Origin: an uncultured Clostridium sp.
GTDB taxonomy: Bacteria > Bacillota > Clostridia > Lachnospirales > Lachnospiraceae
DNA: 64,000 bases
NCBI GenBank assembly: GCA_937885015.1
Contig: CALAAS010000027.1
Coordinates: 7,888 to 71,887, forward strand
Direction of reading: 5' to 3'
In this document: one piece after another, positions 50,710 to 57,553 of the stretch
Numbering within the stretch: the first letter of the stretch is position 1
Layout: every line of letters starts with the position of its first letter
The notes under the pieces: model-generated
The model's input: only the letters and a program-made list of their open reading frames with translations
Databases searched by the model: none
Told to the model about the DNA's origin: nothing
Position numbers and translations under genes: made by a program

Positions 50710-52485
50710 TCAGAAATTTACTCCGCAAATCCCCTTCTGTTTCAGACAGCGGCTCCAGTGCCCATTTTCCAATGTAACGACATCCGGCTGCAGTCGGCCG
50801 CAGGCCTCACATCGCTCCGGACACCGCTCAAAAAACACACATCTCCTTTCTGCAGCTCCACCCGTATCCTTCCCGCCCTTTTTCTCCCCGGCTTTCGTCT
50901 CATCCGGCCGCTCCGGCAGTCCGGAATACGGTATGCTCTTTTTTTCTCCCGAAGCAGTTGCTGCCAGAAGAAGTTTCGTATAAGGGTGGGCCGGCGCGCC
51001 GTACACATCCTCTGCTTCTCCCTCCTCCACAATGACACCCCGGTAAATAACCAGAACCCGTCGGCACAGACGACGCACCACATTCAGGTCATGGGAAATC
51101 AAAAGGATGGTCATCCCTTTTTCCTCATGGATCTGCAGAAGCAGTTTCAGGATCTGAGACTGTACCGTTACGTCCAGGGCAGAAACCGGCTCATCGGCAA
51201 TGATTAGCCGGGAATCCATCAGAAGCGCCGCTCCAATACTGATTCTCTGACGCTGACCGCCGGACAGCTCACTGGGGCGTCTCGACGCAAACGACGCATC
51301 CAACCCTACATTTTCCAGCATTTCCCCCACCAGACGGATTCGTTCCTCTTTGTCCCGAATCCCCCGCATCTTCAAAGGCTCTTCCAGGATCCATCCAATG
51401 GTTCTGGCCGGATTCAGTGAACCGTAGGGATCCTGAAATACCATCTGCGGACGCATCCCTTCTTTTACCCAGACCTCACCTTCATACTGGTCATGCAGGC
51501 CCAATATTGTCTTGCACAATGTTGATTTTCCACATCCGCTCTCGCCCACAATGCCCAGAATCTCCCCCTCTCTGGCCGTCAGGCTGACACCATGAATCAC
51601 ATGCTTCTTCCTTTTTTTCTGGAACAGACCGCCCCGCACATCATAATATACCTGCAAATCCGAAAGGCGAAGTACCTCCTCCCCCGGCTTCTCCTCCTTA
51701 CTTCGTTCCGGAATGGAAGCAACCAGATGACGGGTATATGCATGCTGCGGATCCATGAGTACCCGCTCTGTTTCTCCCTCTTCCACAATCTCCCCGTGGT
51801 AAACCACAAGGACGCGGCTGCAAAGCTCCCGGATCACATTCAGATCATGGGAAATAAAGAGGATGGATGTCCCCTTTTCCCGGTGTATCTTTCGGAAAAG
51901 CTCCAGAATCTGCGCCTGCACCACACAGTCCAGCGCCGTCGTCGGCTCATCGGCAATAATCAGCTGCGGCGAACAGATCGCTGCCTGGGCCAGCATGACG
52001 CGCTGCCGCATTCCTCCCGATAACTCATGGGGATACCTGGAGCAGATGGCCTCTGCATCTGAAAGGCCCACCTCCTGAAGCGCTGCGATCACACGTTCAT
52101 GGATCTCTTTCTCCGAAAATTTTCCGTGAAGACGCAGGCTTTCTCCCACCTGCTTTTCAATTTTCAAAACAGGATTCAGCGATGTCATCGGCTCCTGAAA
52201 CACCATGGCCATCCGGCTTCCACGAAGTGTTCTTCTCTCATCCGGATCCATGGAAAGCAGATCCCGCCCCTCAAACAGGACTTCCCCGGAAGCCACCTGG
52301 GCGTCCCTCGGAAGCAGGCCCATCAGGGTCAGGGCGCTCATGGATTTTCCCGATCCAGACTCTCCCACCACGCCGAGAATCTCTCCCTTTCCGATCTCGA
52401 AGCTGATCCCTTTCACAGCCTCAAACAGATGATCTCCCTCCGGAAACCGGACGGACAGATTTTTGATTTCTACCAGCGGTTCCAT
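50710..52485 (-). CDS. Fused oligopeptide/dipeptide ABC transporter ATPase (DppD-DppF type)
   Basis: Two complete ABC ATPase domains in one 591-aa chain. The first has Walker A GVVGESGSGKS (about 37), signature LSGGMRQRV (about 155) and Walker B LIIADEPTTALD. The second starts about 270, with GESGCGKST, LSGGQRQRIS and LIIADEPVSALD. The oligopeptide-type cysteine motif (RCVFFERCPERCEACGRLQPD) is in the C-terminal tail. In most operons these are two proteins (DppD and DppF or OppD and OppF); here one polypeptide provides both. GGAGG precedes the ATG; the permease gene ends 11 bp upstream. Confidence 0.93.
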   Translation of the reverse strand: MEPLVEIKNLSVRFPEGDHLFEAVKGISFEIGKGEILGVVGESGSGKSMSALTLMGLLPRDAQVASGEVLFEGRDLLSMDPDERRTLRGSRMAMVFQEPMTSLNPVLKIEKQVGESLRLHGKFSEKEIHERVIAALQEVGLSDAEAICSRYPHELSGGMRQRVMLAQAAICSPQLIIADEPTTALDCVVQAQILELFRKIHREKGTSILFISHDLNVIRELCSRVLVVYHGEIVEEGETERVLMDPQHAYTRHLVASIPERSKEEKPGEEVLRLSDLQVYYDVRGGLFQKKRKKHVIHGVSLTAREGEILGIVGESGCGKSTLCKTILGLHDQYEGEVWVKEGMRPQMVFQDPYGSLNPARTIGWILEEPLKMRGIRDKEERIRLVGEMLENVGLDASFASRRPSELSGGQRQRISIGAALLMDSRLIIADEPVSALDVTVQSQILKLLLQIHEEKGMTILLISHDLNVVRRLCRRVLVIYRGVIVEEGEAEDVYGAPAHPYTKLLLAATASGEKKSIPYSGLPERPDETKAGEKKGGKDTGGAAERRCVFFERCPERCEACGRLQPDVVTLENGHWSRCLKQKGICGVNF

Positions 52486-52496
52486 ATATGTCCTCC

Positions 52497-53297
52497 TTAC
52501 GCTTCCAGGGACCGGAGTCCCTCACTGACCATACTGAAGCCTAAAATAATCAGAATCATGGCAATCCCGGGGCAGATGGCATACCAGGGCGTTTGAAACA
52601 GAAAGGACTGGGCCTCAAACAGCATCCTTCCAAGACTCGGCTCCGGCGGCTGAATCCCCAATCCCAGATAGCTCATGCTGGCCTCCGCCAGCACTGCATT
52701 ATTAAAGCCGATGGCCGCAGCCGTCATCAGGCTGACGCGGGCATTGGGGAGAATATGGGCAAAGATAATGCGCAGGTTCCCCGCGCCCATGATCCTGGCA
52801 CTCTTTACGAAATCCAGTTCCCGGCACCGAATCACTTCACTTCGCACAATGCGGGCAAAGCTGGGAATAAATAAAATTCCCAGAGCCAGGATAATATTAT
52901 AGCGCCCCGAGCCAAACAGGCTCACGAAAATCAGCGCCAGAAGAATACTTGGAAACGAAAGCAGGATATCATTGACACGCATAATCACGTTGTCCAGCCA
53001 GCCGCCGTAAAATCCGGTCAGCGCTCCCACCAGCGTCCCGAAAACGCCGCCGATTAAAACGGTACAGACTGCAACAAAAAACGTACTTCCGCTCCCGGCC
53101 ATGACACGGCTTAAAATATCCCGACCAAAATTATCGGTCCCCATGGGATGCGCCAGACACGGAGCCAAATTAACTGCCGCCGCATCCATAGAAGTCGGTC
53201 CGTAGGGCGTCCAGATCTGTCCCAGAAGCGCCATGGCCAGGAAAAAGGAGGTCAGCGCAGCACCTGCAATTAAATTATATTTTTTCTTTCTTCTCAC
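52497..53297 (-). CDS. Peptide/nickel-type ABC permease, DppC-like
   Basis: Second membrane subunit, about 266 aa with an N-terminal OppC-N segment (LIAGAALTSFFLAMALLGQIWTPYGP) and about five further hydrophobic segments. The ATPase-contact EAA loop reads EASMSYLGLGIQPPEPSLG near residue 218, and HPMGTDNFGRDILSRVMAGS is typical of DppC. Start is GTG: 53297 has GGAGG 9 nt upstream, the in-frame GTG at 53303 only 3 nt. Together with DppB it forms the channel. Confidence 0.92.
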   Translation of the reverse strand: MRRKKKYNLIAGAALTSFFLAMALLGQIWTPYGPTSMDAAAVNLAPCLAHPMGTDNFGRDILSRVMAGSGSTFFVAVCTVLIGGVFGTLVGALTGFYGGWLDNVIMRVNDILLSFPSILLALIFVSLFGSGRYNIILALGILFIPSFARIVRSEVIRCRELDFVKSARIMGAGNLRIIFAHILPNARVSLMTAAAIGFNNAVLAEASMSYLGLGIQPPEPSLGRMLFEAQSFLFQTPWYAICPGIAMILIILGFSMVSEGLRSLEA

Positions 53298-53315
53298 CTT
53301 CACTGTCCTCCCGCC

Positions 53316-54260
53316 TTATTCCGTCTTCACACGCGGATCAAGAAGCTGATAGGCGAGATCCACTGCGAAATTGATCGTTACCACAACGGCTGTCATGTAG
53401 AGCACGATGGCCTGCACCACTGGGAAATCACGATTGGAAATAGAGCTGATCAGAAGGCGTCCCACCCCCGGAACACTGAACACCTGCTCCACCACGATAC
53501 TTCCAGCCAGAATTTCTGCGATTACCATAGCCAGAAACGTAATAACCGGAATCATGGCATTTTTCAGGATATGGCCATACAGAACGGCTGTCTCCGTATT
53601 TCCCTTGCTGTAAGCTGTACGCACATAGTCCTGATTCATCTCCGACAAGATCGACCCCCGCAGGAACTTAACCACCATGGCAATCTTGGGCAGCGCCACA
53701 GCGATAGCCGGAAACAGAAGGTACTCCATGGCTGCCCCGGGATCCTGGGAAAGGGGAATGAACTTTCCAGGCTGAAACCACTTGAGCACCAGGCCAAACA
53801 CATATGTCAGAATCATGCCCAGAAAAAAGGAAGGAATCGCCATGGCAACCTGAGACAGCTGGCTGATAATCAAATCCGGCAGGCGTCCGTGAAAACGCGC
53901 CGACAAAATCCCCAGCGGAACCGCACACACCAGGATCATGACGAAAGCCAGTAAAGATAAAACAACCGTAACGGGAAGACGATCTGAAAGAAGGGATCGT
54001 ACCGATGTTCCATCGTACTGATAAGATTCTCCAAAATTTCCTTTCACTGCACCAGATACCCAACGTCCATAACGCTCCAGCAGCGGATCATTTAATCCCA
54101 TTTCTTCTCTGGCCCGCTCCAGCTGCTCCTGCGTAGCATCCTTTCCCAGCCGCGTCAGAGCCGCATCACCCGGAAGAACGGAAAAAGCGGTAAACGTCAG
54201 GAAGGAAATGACCAACAATGTGATAATGAGAGTTATCAGTTTTTTTATAAAAAATTTCAT
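53316..54260 (-). CDS. Peptide/nickel-type ABC permease, DppB-like
   Basis: First membrane subunit, 314 aa with six hydrophobic segments. KLITLIITLLVISFLTFTAFSVLPGDAA at the N-terminus is the OppB/DppB pattern; the EAA loop reads RTAYSKGNTETAVLYGHILKNAMIPVITF near 205, and GVGRLLISSISNRDFPVVQAIVLY follows. The preceding 67-bp gap holds no terminator. It is in a four-gene operon, SBP-dppB-dppC-dppDF. Confidence 0.93.
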   Translation of the reverse strand: MKFFIKKLITLIITLLVISFLTFTAFSVLPGDAALTRLGKDATQEQLERAREEMGLNDPLLERYGRWVSGAVKGNFGESYQYDGTSVRSLLSDRLPVTVVLSLLAFVMILVCAVPLGILSARFHGRLPDLIISQLSQVAMAIPSFFLGMILTYVFGLVLKWFQPGKFIPLSQDPGAAMEYLLFPAIAVALPKIAMVVKFLRGSILSEMNQDYVRTAYSKGNTETAVLYGHILKNAMIPVITFLAMVIAEILAGSIVVEQVFSVPGVGRLLISSISNRDFPVVQAIVLYMTAVVVTINFAVDLAYQLLDPRVKTE

Positions 54261-54327
54261 AAAGTCCCCCTGCGCTTACCGCCTTTTATTCTGTTTTGTT
54301 AAATTATATCATTATAGTCATTCCGCC

Positions 54328-55908
54328 TTACTGCCCTACCTGATACACCAGAGACATATCCTCTGCTGCGGTGGGATAGAAGGTGTAACCGTCGAATTTT
54401 TTATTCACTGCCACCAGATTAACCGGATCCTCCAGGTATACGGCAGCTGCCTCATTGGCCAGAATCATCTGAGCCTTCTTATAAAAATCTGCTTTTTCCG
54501 TCCCATCCACAGCCTCATAAGCCTGATCAATGGCCTCATCATAAGCAGCGCTGGAGTAATGCATAAAGTTCTTGGCGTCACCGGTCCGGTACTTCAGCAG
54601 CCAGTCACTGGGGGCCAGCGTACCGTCAAACCCGATCACCGTAGCCTCAAATTTTCCGCCCCGGTATACCTCATCCAGCCACGTGCTCCACTCCACCGAA
54701 TTGATGGTTGCCTTTATTCCAACCTGCGACAGCTGATCCACTATGATCTGTGCCGTGTCCACATGCTGACTGTAGGCGCTGGGAACGGTAATGGACAGCT
54801 CGAAACCGTCGGGATATCCAGCCCCGGCCAGAAGCTCCTTTGCCTTTTCCGGATCATAGGTATATACCCCCTCTGCCTCCGGCTCATAATACTGTTCCAT
54901 GGCCGGAATCATGTGGGAACCGATAATCCGGCTCTTTCCGGCAAAAATAAACTGGTTAATGGCGTTCCGATCAATGGCATAGCAGAGTGCCTGACGAACC
55001 TCCGGCTTGCTGAGCGGCTCATACTCATGGTTCAGGAACATGGCCTGCACCAGGTTCATACTTCCCTCCACAATTCTGTACTCATCTCCCAGGCTTTCCG
55101 CCTGAGCTGCCGTCAGATATTTCAAAATATCAATGGTGCCGGCCTGGAGCTCCATGTAAGCCGTATCCACATCTGCAACGAACTTGAATTCCACTTCGTC
55201 AAGACTTGGAATTCCGTCCTGCCAGTATCCCTCATACTTTTCCAGAATCAGATTCTGGCCAGGTGTATAAGACACAAATTTAAAGGGGCCCGTGCCAATG
55301 GGGTTTCCCACCGGATCCTCATTGGCCTTCGGAATGATCGCAAAGGTCATCATGGGAAGAAGTTCGGAATAGCTCTCCTTCAAATGAACCTCCAGCGTCT
55401 TTTCATCCACCGGGACCGCATCTGAAACAATAGAAAAAGCGGAGGATTCACCCTGAATCTCCGCATACCGATCAATGGAATATTTGACATCTTCAATGGT
55501 TACCGGCGTTCCGTCGTGGAAAGTAATTCCGTCTCGAAGTGTAAAGGTATACGTTTTCGCATCCTCGGAAATCACATATTCACTGGCAACCGCTGGCAGA
55601 AAACTGCCATCTGAAGTGGGCTTTACAAGCCCTTCGTACAAATTGAATACCACGTCTCTAGTTCCTGCGTCCGTTTCAATGTGGGGGTCAAGACTAGCCA
55701 GGTCCTGCGTCATACCGTAAACAACGCGTCCGCCTGGTACTGGTGTTCCTTCTGAAAGAGTATTACCCGTTTCTTCTGCCGCTGTGCCTGCCTGTGTCTG
55801 GCCAGCCGCCGATGAGGAGTCTCCCGGATTCTTATCGCCTCCGCACGCGCAGAGTGCAACAGATGCCAGAAGTGCCATTACGCCTGAAAGAATAGTTCTC
55901 TTTTTCAT
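54328..55908 (-). CDS. ABC substrate-binding lipoprotein, family 5 (peptide/nickel type)
   Basis: Extracytoplasmic binding protein of 526 aa. The signal peptide ends in lipobox LCAC (Cys21), then a Gly/Ser/Thr-rich linker. The SBP_bac_5 pattern is clear: DLASLDPHIETDAGTRDVVFNLYEGLVKPTSDG, YTFTLRDGITFHDGTPVTIEDVKYSIDR and FLNHEYEPLSKPEVRQALCYAIDR. Ligands of this family include di- and oligopeptides, nickel and others; no ligand-specific residue can be read. AGAGGA precedes the ATG. It faces a TetR gene, and a perfect inverted repeat lies in its leader. Confidence 0.92.
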   Translation of the reverse strand: MKKRTILSGVMALLASVALCACGGDKNPGDSSSAAGQTQAGTAAEETGNTLSEGTPVPGGRVVYGMTQDLASLDPHIETDAGTRDVVFNLYEGLVKPTSDGSFLPAVASEYVISEDAKTYTFTLRDGITFHDGTPVTIEDVKYSIDRYAEIQGESSAFSIVSDAVPVDEKTLEVHLKESYSELLPMMTFAIIPKANEDPVGNPIGTGPFKFVSYTPGQNLILEKYEGYWQDGIPSLDEVEFKFVADVDTAYMELQAGTIDILKYLTAAQAESLGDEYRIVEGSMNLVQAMFLNHEYEPLSKPEVRQALCYAIDRNAINQFIFAGKSRIIGSHMIPAMEQYYEPEAEGVYTYDPEKAKELLAGAGYPDGFELSITVPSAYSQHVDTAQIIVDQLSQVGIKATINSVEWSTWLDEVYRGGKFEATVIGFDGTLAPSDWLLKYRTGDAKNFMHYSSAAYDEAIDQAYEAVDGTEKADFYKKAQMILANEAAAVYLEDPVNLVAVNKKFDGYTFYPTAAEDMSLVYQVGQ

Positions 55909-55932
55909 AATATCTGTTTCCTCTCAAATTCG

Positions 55933-55992
55933 TAATAATCTCTCATTATTAAATTGTCCCTAACATTGTAACAGATTTATAAAAAAAAGCAA
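55933..55992 (-). promoter_or_regulatory. Promoter and inverted-repeat operator of the peptide ABC operon
   Basis: Minus-strand TTGCTT (55987-55992), 16-bp spacer, TACAAT (55965-55970). Downstream, at the expected start, a perfect inverted repeat TAATAAT-N5-ATTATTA lies at 55933-55951. The divergent TetR gene makes it a candidate operator. Confidence 0.55.
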
Positions 55993-56036
55993 CTCGTATT
56001 TCAGCAAAAAATGCCTCCCTTTTACCCATTTTCTTC

Positions 56037-56065
56037 TTGCACACTTTTTTTTTACATACTAAAAT
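56037..56065 (+). promoter_or_regulatory. Promoter of the TetR gene
   Basis: TTGCAC (56037-56042), 17-bp spacer, TAAAAT (56060-56065), about 48 bp before the ATG. Confidence 0.55.
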
Positions 56066-56112
56066 AAAACTATATTTTTATATTTATTTCTGCTTTGAAA
56101 GAAGGAAATCAT

Positions 56113-56727
56113 ATGCCAAAAATAGCATATTCGGAAGACGATCGCAGGCGCATCAAAACAGAGCTGATTGCCACCGGCCTGGAACTGATGGCTAAACAGG
56201 GAATACAGCATACAACCGTTGAACAGATCTATAAAAAAGTCGGGATTTCCAGAACCTTCTTCTATTCTTTTTTTCCGACCAAAGAAGATTTAATTGTAGA
56301 AACGCTTTACCTGCAGCAGCCGAAAATCATTGCATTTGTGCAGAAATTGATGGGAGACCCCTCCTTAACTTGGCGGGAGGCGGTCAGGCATTTTCTTCAC
56401 GCCTGCTGCTACGGCGAAAAAAACGGCATCGCAGTTTTGACAATCGAAGAACAGCAGCATCTTTTCAGGCGGCTGTCAAAGGAAAGCTATCAGACATTTC
56501 GAGAAAAGCAGCTTCTCCTTTTTGGGCAGATTCTAGAAAATTTAGGAATCCGATCAGATAAAACCCGAATCAGCCTGTTTATCAATTTAAGTCTGACGGT
56601 GATGGTGGTGCGCAGAGCCATCCCGGACACACTCCCCCTGTTTATACCCGAGGCCGCTGATGAAACGGTTGCCTTTCAAATTGACGCGATTGTGGATGCC
56701 CTGGAAAAACTGAAGGAGACACCCTGA
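56113..56727 (+). CDS. TetR family transcriptional regulator
   Basis: DNA-binding regulator of 204 aa. The N-terminal HTH (about 10-56) reads IKTELIATGLELMAKQGIQHTTVEQIYKKVGISRTFFYSFFPTKEDLI, textbook TetR. The C-terminal helical domain, which binds the effector, is not assigned to a subfamily. AAGGA is 6 nt before the ATG at 56113; the upstream TTG at 56095 overlaps the site. It is divergent from the peptide ABC operon, which it may control, and is followed at 26 bp by the alkyl transferase gene. Confidence 0.92.
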   Translation: MPKIAYSEDDRRRIKTELIATGLELMAKQGIQHTTVEQIYKKVGISRTFFYSFFPTKEDLIVETLYLQQPKIIAFVQKLMGDPSLTWREAVRHFLHACCYGEKNGIAVLTIEEQQHLFRRLSKESYQTFREKQLLLFGQILENLGIRSDKTRISLFINLSLTVMVVRRAIPDTLPLFIPEAADETVAFQIDAIVDALEKLKETP

Positions 56728-56753
56728 ATTACGGACAAAGAAAGGAGTATCCC

Positions 56754-57302
56754 ATGCAATACACCCACACGTATCCATCCCCCCTTGGCCCCTTACTTCT
56801 GGCCTCCGACGGCAACAGCCTGACCGGCTGCTGGTTTGAAGGCCAGAAATACTTTGCCCGCGGCCTTGATCCCAAAGCCTCTGAAGCCGCACTTCCTATT
56901 TTCCGCGATGCAGACCATTGGCTAGACCTGTATTTTTCAGGGCAGAATCCAGATTTTTCCGTCCCCATGCACCCAAAGGGGACGGTTTTTCAGGAGACAG
57001 TCTGGGCGCTTCTGAGCACCATTCCTTACGGAACCACCACCACCTATGGCTTTCTTGCAAAAGAAATTGCCCGAAGACGCAGTCTTTTGCAAGAGTCCGT
57101 ATTTCCATCTTCCAAAACCACACTCTCCCCACCTCCTCATTCCGTTCCGTTTGCACGGGCCGTAGGCGGCGCGGTGGGAAAAAATCCCATCTCCATCTTT
57201 ATCCCCTGCCACCGGGTAATCGGGACTGACGGAAGCCTTACGGGATACGCTGGAGGAACGCCACGAAAAATACGGCTTCTGGAGCTGGAAAATTGGAAAT
57301 AA
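56754..57302 (+). CDS. ogt: Methylated-DNA--protein-cysteine methyltransferase with insertion
   Basis: Suicidal repair protein that takes alkyl groups from O6-alkylguanine, 182 aa. The acceptor motif IPCHRVIG is near residue 147 and YAGGTPRKIRLLELE closes the protein, both canonical. Between YGFLAKEIARR and ARAVGGAVGKNPISIFIPCH there is an insert of about 25 residues rich in Ser and Pro (SLLQESVFPSSKTTLSPPPH) where other Ogt proteins have a short loop. AAAGGAG is 7 nt before the ATG. It is probably co-transcribed with the TetR gene. Confidence 0.92.
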   Translation: MQYTHTYPSPLGPLLLASDGNSLTGCWFEGQKYFARGLDPKASEAALPIFRDADHWLDLYFSGQNPDFSVPMHPKGTVFQETVWALLSTIPYGTTTTYGFLAKEIARRRSLLQESVFPSSKTTLSPPPHSVPFARAVGGAVGKNPISIFIPCHRVIGTDGSLTGYAGGTPRKIRLLELENWK

Positions 57303-57316
57303 TTGCAGAAAACCCC

Positions 57317-57344
57317 TTTACTAGACCACAGTTTATGTTATAAT
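57317..57344 (+). promoter_or_regulatory. Promoter of ppdK
   Basis: Perfect TATAAT (57339-57344) with a weak -35 (TTTACT, 57317-57322, 16-bp spacer). The expected start is at about 57351, one or two bases before an ATG. Confidence 0.5.
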
Positions 57345-57350
57345 ATTCAC

Positions 57351-57540
57351 GATGGGCAGCCACGACAGGCACATATCCAAATGCACATTACCGAATGAAT
57401 TCTTCATCACTCGATAGTGTGTATTTGGGTGTGTGCTTGTAAGCGTATCCGGAAACAGAGAGCTGAGGGATTTCTGAGAGAGGACAACCGCCGGGGCATT
57501 CCCGTCCAAGCATGCAGATGCAAACATCAATCACATTAGG
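57351..57540 (+). ncRNA. Structured 5' leader of ppdK, class unknown
   Basis: Leader of about 200 nt between the promoter and the ppdK ribosome binding site. A 19-bp stem with G-U pairs joins GCACATATCCAAATGCACA (57369-57387) to TGTGTATTTGGGTGTGTGC (57418-57436), topped by an ATGAA-TTC-TTCAT hairpin. Downstream is CGGG-GCATT-CCCG inside GGAC/GTCC (57482-57507). TGCTTG (57434-57439) can instead pair with CAAGCA (57507-57512), so two mutually exclusive folds are possible. I do not recognise it as a known riboswitch class. Confidence 0.5.
57352..57417 (+). other. Short leaderless reading frame in the ppdK leader
   Basis: ATG at 57352, one base from the expected transcription start, opens a 21-codon frame (MGSHDRHISKC... 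ending FFITR) that stops with TAG at 57415-57417, exactly before the 3' arm of the long stem. No ribosome binding site. It may be a leaderless leader peptide or chance. Confidence 0.3.
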
Positions 57541-57553
57541 AGGAAGAAAACTT

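Noticed and set aside
57440..57512. Resemblance of ACCGCCGGGGCA to parts of glycine or ZTP riboswitches
   Set aside because: Other conserved elements of those classes are missing, and the downstream gene is not one they control.
57333..57530. 65-aa frame antisense to the ppdK leader
   Set aside because: The region has promoter and folded-leader features in the other direction; long inverted repeats give open frames on both strands by symmetry.
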